A stretch of 64,000 nt of DNA, from assembly GCA_905478925.1 (NCBI GenBank), contig CAJQKQ010000037.1:53046-117045 (forward strand). The letters run 5' to 3'. The notes beneath the pieces are model-generated. The model saw nothing but the letters and a program-made list of their open reading frames with translations. It did not search any database and was not told the origin of the DNA. Made by a program: the position numbers and the translations under genes. This DNA comes from an uncultured Verrucomicrobiales bacterium (lineage in GTDB: Bacteria > Verrucomicrobiota > Verrucomicrobiia > Verrucomicrobiales > Akkermansiaceae). Positions 53,820 to 63,746 of the stretch are shown here, one piece after another (the first letter of the stretch is position 1; each line of letters begins with the position of its first letter).

Positions 53820-56168
53820 CTACGCCCCCACCTCCAGCAAGGTCGTCGCCACCGTCCCTGTATCCAGACGCTCCTGCAGCGACTGAAAGATCGCCCCAGT
53901 CGTTCGCTTCACCTTCCCGCTAAATACTTCCACACCATTCAATTCCACCACAATTTCTTCATCCAGATCCACCAAGGCATCACTCAAGCGCAGCGTCACC
54001 TTCTCAATCCCGTCGCCCTTCAAAGAGATCTTCTGTCCCTCCACCAAGGCCTCAAGAGTCTGCCCATTTTTCGCGGCCTCCTTTTCCACTTCCAACCAGT
54101 AGAACCGCTGATGCGTCCGGCCACTCTGATGCCACACCAACTTCTTCGGCCAGGCCTTCCGCTCATGCGCCGCCATCCACGGCACCGCGGCAGTATCCTC
54201 CCGATCCATCCAATGACCCTTGCCTTCCACCAAGGTCGTCTGATGCACATAGCCTCCCGCATCTTTCTGCTCCAACCCATCAAGCTTCTGCCCCCACGCC
54301 GCAGCCACCTCGTTGCGGTTGTAGGCTCCGTCATTCGCCCCCATCCAAATCATGAACGGCAAATTCCGCAAGCCCAATGGCGACGCATCATTTGGATGAC
54401 CAGCCATCATCGAGGCCGCGGCAAAACGATCCGCCATGCGCGGCGCGAGTTGATAGACCCCATCCCCGCCAGCCGAGTATCCCATCAAGTAGACCCGACC
54501 CGGATTCACCCCACGATCGATCACATAGTTCTCAATGGTCCGATCGATGAGATCATCCATGTGTCCTTCGTGCCACAAATTCCAGTTGTCGGTCGGAGCC
54601 CGCGGAGCCACGTAGATCCCCTCCTTCGGCTCATAGAGCGTGATCTGATTCTTCCATTGCTGGTCATTCACCCTGGCAGGCGCTCCACCCCCACCGTGCA
54701 TCGAGATCCACAGACTGTATCCACCCTCCGGAGCATCTCCAAAGGTCTTCTCCAGCAGCTTCATTTTCTTCCCGGCCGCCTTCACCACTCCATACTGAAT
54801 GGATCCGTCCTGCGTTACATCACGACGACCCAATTCCTCTTTCCGGGCTTCCTTTTCTTCCTCCCGCAGCTTGGCAAACACCAGCCCGGTCACCGCCCTC
54901 GCATCTTCCTCTGACAGCGCCCGCTCCGGCACCGATAGATGCCGCTCCTCGGGCAGCAATGCCAACCACGACCGCACCTCGGGAAGACTCGCTTCCTCCT
55001 CCAATCTACCCCAATTCAAATCCAGAGTGATCTCGCCATCCGCCGATGTCTCCGTGGTCCGCACTTCCTCGCCATGCGTCAGACGCAATCGAAACTTCTC
55101 CCCGGGCACCACGTTGAGGGTGGCCATGTCGTTCATGTCTGCCGTGCCCGCCTTCGTTTTCACTGACTGCTTCTCGCCTTCATCCGCTCCCAGCAGATCC
55201 ACCTGCACCACCATCCGCTTCCCGCCCACTTTGTCAAAAATCCGCACGTGCACCGGCATGAGCTTCTCTTTCTTCTTCGCACCCTTCGTATAGCGGGCCG
55301 TCACATTCACCGCGCCGACCTGCTTGTTCTTTAGATCCCACACCATCGGAAAGTGTCCATCGCCCTTCTTCCAAGAGGTCGCCCAAATCGCGTGACGCCA
55401 ATCACCCGCAGTCGCCTTCGAGGCCTCTCCCGTGAACCAAGCTCGGTCCAATCCCTTCGCATTATACTCGTCGGCCCCGACAAATCGCCATTCTTCGCCA
55501 TCAAATACCTCTACCCACGTGTGGTTCCCCCGCTTGTTCGCCCAGAGAGCCGTCCCTGCCACTCGCGCCGGGACACCCACCGATCGGCAGGCATCCACGA
55601 GGATGATCGACAAGCCCGTGCATGTCGCCATACCCAATTTCTTCGATTCACTCGGAGACTGGTTCGGAGCTTTCCGGCCGGTGTTGTAGTGCACGTTGTA
55701 TTCCTTGAAGAACTCCCGGTTCAACGCCTGTACCGCTTCCGTCGCCGTCTTGCAGTCCTTCACGATGGCTGCAGACCGCTCATGGAAATCCGGCCGCCAC
55801 GCCTCCCGCGTTTCATCCAGGGATGCATAGGGCAACACATCATTCAGAAATACCTCCTCCGGCACGTTCTTCCCCCACGGAAACTGCTCCCGGCTCTTCA
55901 AGGCCAACTCCAAATTCTCGAGCAGGAACTCCTTCTTCAGTTCCTTCAAATCTCCTTCCGGCATCCCCTGCACCAAATACACCGCCGCTTTATCTCCAAA
56001 CTTCCCGTGCCCTACCGCGGCAGCCTCAATAAAGCCTCGGATCTCGCCGGCGTTCTCTCCCGCCAATTTCAAACGTGCCTCCAACCCGCTCTCCTGAACC
56101 GGATCCGCCCAAGCGATCGCCCCAAACGCCAACCAAGCCAGCGTCGCAAATGCACATATTCTCATCAC
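53820..56168 (-). CDS. secreted transglutaminase-like/esterase fusion protein
   Basis: A signal peptide (MMRICAFATLAWLAFGAIAW) precedes a transglutaminase-like domain with the catalytic cysteine near residue 184 (GMATCTGLSIILVDACRSVG), histidine near 216 (NHTWVEVFDGE) and an aspartate in FVGADEYN. A beta-rich linker follows. The C-terminal half is an alpha/beta-hydrolase of the PHB-depolymerase/esterase type, with the MHGGGGAPARVNDQQW oxyanion segment, the nucleophile elbow LMGYSAGGDGVYQL near 563 and GHWMDREDT near 690. It probably processes proteins or polysaccharide ester bonds in the periplasm. The gene lies between repeat copies B and C. Confidence 0.8.
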   Translation of the reverse strand: MMRICAFATLAWLAFGAIAWADPVQESGLEARLKLAGENAGEIRGFIEAAAVGHGKFGDKAAVYLVQGMPEGDLKELKKEFLLENLELALKSREQFPWGKNVPEEVFLNDVLPYASLDETREAWRPDFHERSAAIVKDCKTATEAVQALNREFFKEYNVHYNTGRKAPNQSPSESKKLGMATCTGLSIILVDACRSVGVPARVAGTALWANKRGNHTWVEVFDGEEWRFVGADEYNAKGLDRAWFTGEASKATAGDWRHAIWATSWKKGDGHFPMVWDLKNKQVGAVNVTARYTKGAKKKEKLMPVHVRIFDKVGGKRMVVQVDLLGADEGEKQSVKTKAGTADMNDMATLNVVPGEKFRLRLTHGEEVRTTETSADGEITLDLNWGRLEEEASLPEVRSWLALLPEERHLSVPERALSEEDARAVTGLVFAKLREEEKEARKEELGRRDVTQDGSIQYGVVKAAGKKMKLLEKTFGDAPEGGYSLWISMHGGGGAPARVNDQQWKNQITLYEPKEGIYVAPRAPTDNWNLWHEGHMDDLIDRTIENYVIDRGVNPGRVYLMGYSAGGDGVYQLAPRMADRFAAASMMAGHPNDASPLGLRNLPFMIWMGANDGAYNRNEVAAAWGQKLDGLEQKDAGGYVHQTTLVEGKGHWMDREDTAAVPWMAAHERKAWPKKLVWHQSGRTHQRFYWLEVEKEAAKNGQTLEALVEGQKISLKGDGIEKVTLRLSDALVDLDEEIVVELNGVEVFSGKVKRTTGAIFQSLQERLDTGTVATTLLEVGA

Positions 56169-56213
56169 GGAAGCCTAAGCGTCGCCGACCTCCACGCCAA
56201 CCTCTGTTTCTTC

Positions 56214-56296
56214 CTACTTCTCCACCCGCCGCAGCAACTCTTCCAACTGCCTCTGAAGCTTCTCCAGATCCTTATGAGACGAAGGCGCGCTGCTCT
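56214..56296 (-). pseudogene. coiled-coil C-terminal gene remnant
   Basis: The minus-strand frame reads SSAPSSHKDLEKLQRQLEEL, then LRRVEK and a stop at 56214-56216, a natural heptad-rich protein end. Immediately upstream of it the frame is closed by a TAG that belongs to the repeat at copy C. It looks like a gene end cut off by the repeat. The family is unknown. Confidence 0.4.
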
Positions 56297-56788
56297 AGGA
56301 ATTTGCTATTGGGGTGGGGCGCTTGGGCGCGCCGTTGAGGGGATAGGAGAGGGGGGGAAGAAGTTTGCTAGTGCCGAGTGATCAGTGCCGAGTGTCGAGT
56401 GATCAGGAGAAGACCGGCTACGCCGCATGCTCCTTGGGTTGAACCCGATAAATCCATTCCCCAACGCTAGCTCTTTTCAAGAGTCGTGCCAGCGTGTTCC
56501 GCGATGGGGAACGTGTGATTGAGCGCAGCGAAATGCAGATGGCATGACGCGAGAGGTGTTTGCTCTGCAGGTTTGTTTTTGCTTGATTACTGATAGGACG
56601 AATAACGAAAAATGTTAAGGTGTGAGACACCTGACTCCAGACAAACCGCAGATGAATAGGATTCACGCAGATGGAAGAATGAGATCTTTAATCCCAACCT
56701 CTTTATCTGCGTTTATCTCGTCCATCTGCGGTTGAAAAATCTTAATCTAACAGCATTAAAAGCCTTCGCCCCTTGAGGGAGGGGTGGG
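56290..56788. repeat. long direct repeat, copy 1 (with copy C core)
   Basis: This noncoding block contains the repeat core shared with copy B and then about 430 bp that recur at 57272-57702. Recognisable parts are GTGCCGAGTGATCAG (tandem-duplicated here), TGAACCCGATAAATCC, the inverted pair ATCTGCG...CGCAGAT and GAGGGAGGGGTGGG. It lies between the transglutaminase and GNAT genes; no gene is evident in its 500 bases. Confidence 0.85.
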
Positions 56789-56815
56789 GGATGAGGAGTT
56801 GTTTGGAGAGTTCTG

Positions 56816-57178
56816 TTATGGCTGGTGCAGCACATCGATAAACTCTGGGTTTCGCTGAATATAGGTTTCTACGTAGGAGCAATCCGGCACGATTTTCCAA
56901 CCGAGTCGACGCGCTTCTAGCAGGGCGTCTTGGGTGATGACTGCAGCGATGCCTTTGCCGCGGAGTGCGGGTGGAACGTAGGTGTGCTCGATGACCACGG
57001 TGTCCCCACATTGCCGATAGGAGATGACGGCGGGGTCGCCAGTGCCGGATTTTAGCTCGAAGCGTTGCGTGCCAGGGAGATGCATCGTTTGGTGAGACAT
57101 GGGAATGGGGTGAACCATGTAAGGATTGCTGTTTTTGGCAAATACTTTGTGCTGCGGGCGGCGATGCCCTTTAGTCAC
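56816..57178 (-). CDS. GNAT-family N-acetyltransferase
   Basis: The acetyl-CoA-binding segment PALRGKGIAAVITQDALLEA and the strand before it (DTVVIEHTYVP) match the short COG2388-type GNAT proteins. The start at 57178 gives 120 residues; the ATG at 57100 would give 94, closer to the usual length of that subgroup. The substrate is unknown. The gene is enclosed by the duplicated block on both sides, so it may have moved or been amplified with it. Confidence 0.75.
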   Translation of the reverse strand: MTKGHRRPQHKVFAKNSNPYMVHPIPMSHQTMHLPGTQRFELKSGTGDPAVISYRQCGDTVVIEHTYVPPALRGKGIAAVITQDALLEARRLGWKIVPDCSYVETYIQRNPEFIDVLHQP

Positions 57179-57271
57179 AAGGCGTTGAGGCGCTTCTAAG
57201 CCTCTGGTTTGGCTCGATATCGTGGAACGATTGTTGAAATGAGAGGGCTGACCTGAATGAGGTGAGGGCGT

Positions 57272-57702
57272 CGTTGAGGGGATAGGAGAGGGGGGAAGAA
57301 GTTTGCTAGTGCCGAGTGATCAGGAGAAGACCGGCTACGCCGCATGCTCCTTGGGTTGAACCCGATAAATCCATTTCCCAAAGGCAGCTCTTTTGAAGAG
57401 TCGTGCCAGCGTATTCCGCGATGGGGAACGTGTGATTGAGCGCAGCGAAAAGCAGATGGCGTGACGCGAGCGGGGTTTGCTCTGCAGGTTTGTTTTTGCC
57501 CGATTGCCGATAGGACGAATGACGAAAAATGTTAAGATGAGACACCTGATCCCAGACAAATCGCAGATGAACAGGATACACGCAGATGGAAGAATGAGAT
57601 CTTTAATCCATCCTCTTTATCTGCGTTCATCTCGTCCATCTGTGGTTGAAAAATCTTAATCTAACGGCATTGAAAACCTTCGCCCCTTGAGGGAGGGGTG
57701 GG
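57272..57702. repeat. long direct repeat, copy 2
   Basis: This block closely resembles most of 56332-56788, with a few single-base differences. It lacks the 21-bp tandem GTGCCGAGTGTCGAGTGATC part. It stands upstream of the GNAT start, while copy 1 stands downstream. No intact gene is evident; both copies keep a minus-strand frame ending WIYRVQPKEHAA. Confidence 0.85.
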
Positions 57703-57732
57703 GTTTCTGCTTCCTCTGGGAGAAGGGGTTTG

Positions 57733-57786
57733 GACAGCGGGCGGCGACAACTGCTTTGACACAAGCTGCGGAGACGCACCTACTCC
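57733..57786 (-). repeat. REP-like element, copy 2
   Basis: On the minus strand it starts GGAGTAGGTGCGTCTCCGC and, after 27 extra bases, reaches GTCGCCGCCCGCTGTC, which parallels the core at 46667-46693. It directly precedes the mfd stop. Confidence 0.3.
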
Positions 57787-60700
57787 CTAGAAGTTACGGA
57801 GCATCTCCAGTGCCTCTTCGAGTTTATCGGTGGGCTTCGTTTTTGCGAGTCTCGGGAAGCGTGAGCCGTCTAGGAGGATGGGGGAGCCGTTGCGGTGGAG
57901 GATGAGGCGTTGTTTGGAAAGCTCTACGGAGGTGACGCTGTTGGAGGCGGCTTCGGCTTTGATGCGGGCGATGGTGAAGAGGTTTTTCGTGGCGTGGGGG
58001 AGGCGGCCGTGGCGGTCGATCCAGTTTTTCTCCAGGGAGGTGATGGATTTGGGGGTGTTGGCTTCGGCAAGTTCTCGGTAGGCGTTGATGCGGAGCTTGG
58101 CATCTGCCAGGTATCCCGTTGGGATGAATGCGGGAAGAAGTTCCGAGTTTTCAGTTTTCAGTTTCAAGGCCTCAGCTTTGGAGATCCACTGGGTTTCTGT
58201 GGGGACGACGAAGTCGGCTTTGAAGATGGTTTCCTGGAGGGAGGGGTCTTTTTTGCCTTTGAGGCGATCTACGGATTGGCGGAGCAGCTGGCAGTAGAGG
58301 TCGAAGCCGATTTGGGCTATGTGGCCGGATTGTTTGGTGCCTAGTAGGTTGCCGGCGCCTCGGATCTCTAGATCGCGCATGGCGATTTTGAAACCGGAGC
58401 CAAGGGCGGTGTATTGCTTGATGGCGTGGATGCGTTTTCTTGCATCGCCTTTGGTGATCATTTCCTTTGGTAGGAGGAGGATCGCGTAGGCTTTTTCTCC
58501 TGCTCTCCCGACACGGCCTCGGAGCTGATAGAGATCGGCGAGGCCGAAGCGGTCGGCGCGGTCGATGAGGATGGTGTTGGCATTGGGGATGTCGATGCCG
58601 GTCTCGATGATGGTGGTGGCGAGTAGGACGTCGGCTTCGTTGTTGACGAAGGAGTGCATGACTGTCTCGAGGTCGTCTTTGTCCATCTGGCCGTGGCCGA
58701 CCAGGACGCGGGCTTCGGGGACGAGCTCTTTGAGTTTTTTGTGGACCATCTCGATGGTCTTGACGCGGTTGTGGAGGAAGAAGACCTGGCCACCGCGTTT
58801 CATCTCGCGGCGTATCGCATCGCGGATGATGCGTTCGTCGTAGGCGGTGACAGTGGTGGAAACTGGGAGGCGATTGGGGGGCGGGGTATCGATGGTGGAC
58901 ATGTCGCGCGCGCCCATGAGTGCCATGTAGAGGGTGCGCGGGATGGGGGTGGCGGAGAGGGTGAGGACGTCGATCTGGCGGAACAGGTCTTTGAACTTTT
59001 CCTTATGGGCGACGCCGAAGCGCTGTTCTTCATCGACAATGGCGAGGCCGAGGTCTTTGTAGGCGACGTCGCCGGAGATGAGTCTGTGTGTACCGATGAC
59101 CATATCGACCGAGCCGTCGGCGAGGCCTTTGATGGTGGCGCGGACTTCGGCGGGTTTGCGGAAGCGGTTGAGGAGGTCAATGCGGATGGGGTAGTCGGAG
59201 AAGCGCTCGCGGAAGGTGCGCCAGTGTTGCTCTGCAAGGACGGTGGTGGGGCAGAGCAGGGCAGCTTGTTTGCCGCCGGTGATCGCCTTGAACGCGGCGC
59301 GAATGGCGACTTCGGTTTTTCCGAATCCGACGTCGCCACAGATGAGTCTATCCATCGAGTTGGGGGACTCCAGGTCGTGCTTGGTATCGATGATTGCCTG
59401 TTTCTGATCGGGCGTTTCGGTGTAGTGAAAAGACTGCTCGAACTCGAACATCCAGCGGGTGTCCGGGGGATGAGCGTGGCCTTTTTCGTGTTCGCGCTCT
59501 GCTTGGATGCGGAGCAGGCGGGCGGCGTAATCGAGGATGGATTTCTCGGCTTGCTTGCGGTTTTTCTGCCAGGTGGCGTTGCCGAGTTTGTTGAGGTCGG
59601 GTGTTTTGCCTCCGACTCCGACGTATTTGCCGATGAGGTGAGCTTGCTCGAGTGGGACGGAGAGGATGGAGCCGTCTTTGTATTCGATCTGGAGTTCCTC
59701 GCCTTCGTCTTCCTGGGCGATTCCGCGGAATTTCCCGATGCCGTATTCGTAGTGCACGACGAGGTCGCCTTCTTCGATGTCGTCGAGGGTGGCTCGGGCG
59801 CGGATGGCACGGGCTTTTTCGACGGTGGAGCGGCGGGCTTGGCCGGGGGTGCGGTAGCGGCCGAAGATTTCGGACGAGGAGAGGACGGCGAGTTTGGTGG
59901 CGGGGAGGGTGAAGGAGGAGATCAATTCTCCTAAGACGGGGGTGAGGCCTAGGTCTCGTTCGAGGTCTTTGCCGGAGAGTTCGGTGAAGCGTTCGAGTTC
60001 GCCTTTGGTGGAGAAGACGATGCCGATATCCCACTCGTCGCGTTGCCAGTCGTTGAGTTGTTTGAAGAAGGTTTCGCGGCGGAGTTCGTCGAGGACGAAG
60101 TCGCCGGCGTCGAAGGTGCCTAGGGGGGAGGCGTAGGCGGCTAGGGTGAAATCTTCTTCGCCTTCACCTTCGGCGTTCTCGGTGATGATGAAGGCTGGGG
60201 TTGTTGGGCAGCAGGATGCAGCCCCTCCTTGGAACTCGATGACGGTGTCATCTTCTTCTAGGTAATCGGCGATAGTGGCGACGGCTGGGGGTTCGGTTAG
60301 GAGGATGTCGATTTCCGGGATCTTGCGGGTGGATGCCTGGGTGTTGATGTCGAACTCGCGGATGGATTCGAGTTCGGTATCGAAGAATTCGAGACGGAGA
60401 GGACGCGGGGATTGGAAGGGGAATAGATCGAGAATGCCGCCGCGGATGGCGTAGTGGCCACGGCCGGTGACGGTGGGGAAACGTTCGTAGCCGTGGGCAG
60501 CCAACGTTTCGGCGAATTCCGTGGGGTCGAGTGTCAGGCTGGAGTTGAGGTGAGTGCGGTTCGAGAGGAGGGATTTCGGGGAGGGGGCGTATTGGGAAAA
60601 TGCTTCGGAGCCGCAGAGGATGGTGAAGGAGTCTGAGGTAGCGAGGGTTTCGAGTATGGCGAACCACTCGGCGGCGGTTTCGGGGTCCTGGATCTCGTGG

Positions 60701-60996
60701 AGTTCGTCCTCGGGGTTGACCGGGGAATCCGGGAGGACGAGGGCAGTGATGCCCCAGAGCTCGAGCTCGGTGGCGAGGCGTTCGCGCTGACGGGGGGATT
60801 CGTGGACGATCCAGTGGCGCTTTTTTCCGAGGCCGGAGGCGGCGCTGCAGGCGAGGGCGGCGAAGAAGGAATGTGAGGCTTCCTCGGCGTGGTCGAACAC
60901 GACGGGGTATTCGCCTTTGGCTAGGGGCGCCAGGCGTTTGTTAAACTCAGGGGATGTGATCGCCCGGCGGAGCCAGGCGTTGGGTTGGAACTTCAA
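57787..60996 (-). CDS. mfd: transcription-repair coupling factor
   Basis: Mfd removes stalled RNA polymerase and recruits UvrA at lesions. The 1069 residues (E. coli has about 1148) contain a UvrB-like N-terminal part without a working P-loop and a polymerase-interacting domain near residue 412 ([16 protein letters not shown]). The helicase motor carries [16 protein letters not shown] near 557, DEEQRFGV near 657, [12 protein letters not shown] and the RecG-like TRG region ([20 protein letters not shown]). The C-terminal domain is present. It is divergent from nothing close; the amidohydrolase lies just upstream on the same strand. Confidence 0.95.
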   Translation of the reverse strand: MKFQPNAWLRRAITSPEFNKRLAPLAKGEYPVVFDHAEEASHSFFAALACSAASGLGKKRHWIVHESPRQRERLATELELWGITALVLPDSPVNPEDELHEIQDPETAAEWFAILETLATSDSFTILCGSEAFSQYAPSPKSLLSNRTHLNSSLTLDPTEFAETLAAHGYERFPTVTGRGHYAIRGGILDLFPFQSPRPLRLEFFDTELESIREFDINTQASTRKIPEIDILLTEPPAVATIADYLEEDDTVIEFQGGAASCCPTTPAFIITENAEGEGEEDFTLAAYASPLGTFDAGDFVLDELRRETFFKQLNDWQRDEWDIGIVFSTKGELERFTELSGKDLERDLGLTPVLGELISSFTLPATKLAVLSSSEIFGRYRTPGQARRSTVEKARAIRARATLDDIEEGDLVVHYEYGIGKFRGIAQEDEGEELQIEYKDGSILSVPLEQAHLIGKYVGVGGKTPDLNKLGNATWQKNRKQAEKSILDYAARLLRIQAEREHEKGHAHPPDTRWMFEFEQSFHYTETPDQKQAIIDTKHDLESPNSMDRLICGDVGFGKTEVAIRAAFKAITGGKQAALLCPTTVLAEQHWRTFRERFSDYPIRIDLLNRFRKPAEVRATIKGLADGSVDMVIGTHRLISGDVAYKDLGLAIVDEEQRFGVAHKEKFKDLFRQIDVLTLSATPIPRTLYMALMGARDMSTIDTPPPNRLPVSTTVTAYDERIIRDAIRREMKRGGQVFFLHNRVKTIEMVHKKLKELVPEARVLVGHGQMDKDDLETVMHSFVNNEADVLLATTIIETGIDIPNANTILIDRADRFGLADLYQLRGRVGRAGEKAYAILLLPKEMITKGDARKRIHAIKQYTALGSGFKIAMRDLEIRGAGNLLGTKQSGHIAQIGFDLYCQLLRQSVDRLKGKKDPSLQETIFKADFVVPTETQWISKAEALKLKTENSELLPAFIPTGYLADAKLRINAYRELAEANTPKSITSLEKNWIDRHGRLPHATKNLFTIARIKAEAASNSVTSVELSKQRLILHRNGSPILLDGSRFPRLAKTKPTDKLEEALEMLRNF

Positions 60997-61042
60997 ACTC
61001 TAAATTTTAAACTTCAAGGAAGAGTGGATGTACCCGTGTGGG

Positions 61043-61702
61043 TCACTTGCTGGTGCTGACCAAGGCCTGGATGAGAGACTTCTTGATCGTTTCCCAGCGC
61101 ATGGGGATGGAGCGCATAAAGAAGGATTGGGAGATGGTTATGCGGATGAAGCCGTATTTCTCGGAAGGGAAGGACTCCAGGAGCCAGCGGTTGAACGGGG
61201 TCTTATCCATCAGGGGAAGGGATGAGGAGTCGACCTCATTCGATGGCAGCAGCTTCACGGTATTATCGGCGATTTTCTGTGCGAGCGGAGACGCGATGTG
61301 CTCCATGATAATTTTGCCATCGGCGATGGGCGCGGTGTGAATGTCCAGGTGGATGACGGAATCGTGGCGCTTGAAATCCTCATTGAGGCGAGCCTCGATG
61401 GTGTTGCGAAATTTGTCCTGCTGACGGTTGACGAGCTTGATGCGGGTTGCTTCCGGGAGCTTGGAAGAGATTTTGCTCCAGCGTTTGTTGCCGTCCTGCT
61501 CGAGATCGATGAGGAGTCGGGTGACTTCGCCATGGATCAGGGGGGTGCTGAATTTCATAGCGAGACCCTGTGCGAGATTGAGTGAGCCCGGCTCCCAGCC
61601 TTCTGTAGACGAGACCAGGTCCTCGGAGCCTTTGAATAGCTCGCGGTGAGCCTCCGGTATGGCGCAGGTGGCGTTGGGGCAGGTGATGAGGATGGAAGGC
61701 AT
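61043..61702 (-). CDS. N-formylglutamate amidohydrolase-like protein
   Basis: The ATG at 61702 gives 219 residues. The motif STPLIHGEVTRLLIDLEQD, then the HxD in HLDIHTAPIAD, is as in N-formylglutamate amidohydrolase, the last histidine-degradation step. Other metal ligands are less clear, and no other hut gene is visible. The role is therefore uncertain. It lies 46 bases upstream of mfd in the same direction and diverges from the reductase gene. Confidence 0.7.
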   Translation of the reverse strand: MPSILITCPNATCAIPEAHRELFKGSEDLVSSTEGWEPGSLNLAQGLAMKFSTPLIHGEVTRLLIDLEQDGNKRWSKISSKLPEATRIKLVNRQQDKFRNTIEARLNEDFKRHDSVIHLDIHTAPIADGKIIMEHIASPLAQKIADNTVKLLPSNEVDSSSLPLMDKTPFNRWLLESFPSEKYGFIRITISQSFFMRSIPMRWETIKKSLIQALVSTSK

Positions 61703-61831
61703 CGTGTCCCACCAGCATACGGGAATCGAGATACTGTGCAACGTACGAGATTGTTACTTCTGCGTTCAAAGGGGCAGCAATGCCAAAAAGCCTTTTGACG
61801 AGAGCGTAATACGGGTGTCTTTCTGTCCCCC

Positions 61832-62893
61832 ATGTCTGACCCGCTTTTTGAATCCCTGCAAATGGGGGCGTTTACGCTTCCGAACCGAATTGTAATGGCA
61901 CCCCTGACTCGGTGCCGCTCTTCTGAAGGACGTGTTCCGAACGAACTGATGGCGGAGTATTACTCGCAGCGCAGTGGTTTTGGGATGATTCTGACCGAGG
62001 CCACCTCGGTGGATGCGATGGGTGTGGGATATCCGGATACGCCGGGGATATGGTCGGGGGAGCAGGTGGCCGGCTGGAAGTGGGTCACGGAGCGGGTGCA
62101 TGGAAATGGAGGATTGATTCTTTCTCAGCTATGGCATGTCGGGCGGATGTCGGATCCGATCTATCTGGATGGGAAAAAACCCGTCGCACCGAGTGCGGTG
62201 AGACCTGCGGGGCATGTCAGCCTGGTGAGGCCGGAAAAGGGTTTTGAGGAGCCGCGAGCGCTTTCCACCGAGGAGGTCAAGGCGGTGGTACAGCAATACA
62301 AGCTCGGGGCAGAGAATGCGATGAAGGCGGGCTTCGACGGCGTGGAACTGCACGGTGCGAACGGCTACCTGATCGACCAATTCCTGCAGGACACGACCAA
62401 CAAGCGGGAGGACGAATACGGTGGTTCGGTGGAGAACCGGATGCGATTCATGCTGGAGGTTGTGGATGCGGTTGTTTCCGTGTGGGGCGCGGATCGGGTG
62501 GGAATGCACCTTGCGCCGAGGGCGGATGCACACGACATGGGGGATTCGGATCTGGCGGGGCTTTTCCTTAACGTTGCGGAGGAACTCGGGGAAAGGGGCT
62601 TGGCCTTTATCTGTGCGCGGGAAAACTTTGGCGAGGCACCGCTTGGCCCGAAGATGAAGGACGCTTTCGGTGGTGCATACATCGCCAATGAGGGTTTTAC
62701 GGAGGAGACCGCCCGCGAGGCAATTTCATCGGGGAAAGCGGATGCTGTCGCTTTCGGGAAAGCTGCCATCGCAAATCCGGATTTGGTGGAGCGGTTCCGC
62801 AGCGGCAAGGCACTCAACGAGCCGCAGCCCGAAAGATTCTACGGTAGCGGGCCGGAGGGATACACGGATTATCCATTCCTTGGCACAGCCTGA
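61832..62893 (+). CDS. Old Yellow Enzyme-family alkene reductase
   Basis: This FMN-dependent enzyme reduces activated C=C bonds with NADPH. The segment RIVMAPLTRCRSSEGRVPNE, the substrate pair in ELHGANGYLIDQFLQDTTNK (variant HxxN) and EYGGSVENRMRF are typical of the NemA/XenA branch. The length of 353 residues fits. The next gene, an FMN reductase, lies 21 bases downstream and could supply reduced flavin. Confidence 0.93.
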   Translation: MSDPLFESLQMGAFTLPNRIVMAPLTRCRSSEGRVPNELMAEYYSQRSGFGMILTEATSVDAMGVGYPDTPGIWSGEQVAGWKWVTERVHGNGGLILSQLWHVGRMSDPIYLDGKKPVAPSAVRPAGHVSLVRPEKGFEEPRALSTEEVKAVVQQYKLGAENAMKAGFDGVELHGANGYLIDQFLQDTTNKREDEYGGSVENRMRFMLEVVDAVVSVWGADRVGMHLAPRADAHDMGDSDLAGLFLNVAEELGERGLAFICARENFGEAPLGPKMKDAFGGAYIANEGFTEETAREAISSGKADAVAFGKAAIANPDLVERFRSGKALNEPQPERFYGSGPEGYTDYPFLGTA

Positions 62894-62914
62894 AAATTAG
62901 GTAGTCTTGCTTAC

Positions 62915-63472
62915 ATGAAAAAAATATTAGCATTCAGCGGCAGCCTCCGGGCTGGCTCATTCAATCAGAAACTCGTGAAGATCGCAGCCGATGGAGCGCG
63001 TGAAGCAGGCGCCGAGGTGACGGTGATTTCGCTCGCCGATTTCGCCATGCCGATCTTCGACGAAGACCTTGAGGAGAAGGAAGGCAAGTTGCAGAAAGCG
63101 AAGGAGTTGAAACAGCTTTTCATTGATCACGATAGCTTGCTCATCGCCTCGCCCGAGTACAACAGCATGATTTCAGCTGCGCTGAAAAACGCCATCGACT
63201 GGGTGTCCCGGCCTGATTCTGAGGACGAGAAACCACTCTCGGCGATCGCCGGGAAAACAGCAGCGATTATCTCGGCATCTCCGGGTGGATACGGTGGATC
63301 GAGGAGCCTCGGTTTCCTGCGGCCCTTCCTTGAGAACGTGAAGGTTACTGTGATCGAGGAACAATTCAGTCTGGGAACCGCCCATGAGGCCTTCGCCGAG
63401 GACGGGAGCCTGCTGGATGCGGAAAAGGCAGCTGAAGTTAAGGCTATTGGCGGAAAGCTCGCCGGAGCTTGA
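62915..63472 (+). CDS. NADPH-dependent FMN reductase
   Basis: The flavodoxin-like fold shows the phosphate loop FSGSLRAGSFNQKLV and the FMN site SPEYNSMISAALKNAIDW, followed by SPGGYGGSRSL. This is the YieF/ArsH-type family of small flavin reductases. It lies after the Old Yellow Enzyme gene, probably in the same operon. Confidence 0.93.
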   Translation: MKKILAFSGSLRAGSFNQKLVKIAADGAREAGAEVTVISLADFAMPIFDEDLEEKEGKLQKAKELKQLFIDHDSLLIASPEYNSMISAALKNAIDWVSRPDSEDEKPLSAIAGKTAAIISASPGGYGGSRSLGFLRPFLENVKVTVIEEQFSLGTAHEAFAEDGSLLDAEKAAEVKAIGGKLAGA

Positions 63473-63525
63473 TTCCGGGCGGGTGCGGCCGGCGGCGATG
63501 ATTTCGTTTTCGGGGTGAGGTTGGC

Positions 63526-63714
63526 GTGTTGTTTCGCGTCCTGACTGGCTCAGTTCGCTTTGTGGCGGATGAGTTTCCAATCGCCGTGGCGAAGGTCCAA
63601 TCCGCTTTTCACCCCGGCTCCGCAGTTGTCCTGTTGGAGAAGGATTTTCATGGGACTATCGTAGCTAGTGAAAAGGGCTACGCAATTGGATATGCCTGCC
63701 GGTGGATGATCTAA
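63526..63714 (+). CDS. short open frame of doubtful status
   Basis: A 62-codon GTG-initiated frame spans 63526-63714 between the flavin reductase and pfkA. On the opposite strand a 34-codon frame (63568-63672, KILLQQDNCGAGVKSGLDLR) is equally plausible. Neither has a ribosome site I trust. The 274 bases between the neighbours otherwise hold no recognised site. Confidence 0.15.
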   Translation: MLFRVLTGSVRFVADEFPIAVAKVQSAFHPGSAVVLLEKDFHGTIVASEKGYAIGYACRWMI

Positions 63715-63746
63715 TCAGGAGACATGGATGCAGGCGGACAGCCCGG

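Noticed and set aside
56357..56416. Tandem GTGCCGAGTGATCAG copies as a CRISPR array
   Set aside because: Only two or three imperfect units without regular spacers, and the unit also occurs as an isolated dispersed repeat.
56418..57559. Short minus-strand frames ending WIYRVQPKEHAA in both long-repeat copies
   Set aside because: The frames share an end but have different starts and no ribosome site; the conservation follows from the DNA duplication.
58654..59934. 426-codon plus-strand open frame opposite mfd
   Set aside because: It mirrors the Mfd helicase core; the acidic, low-complexity translation is typical antisense.
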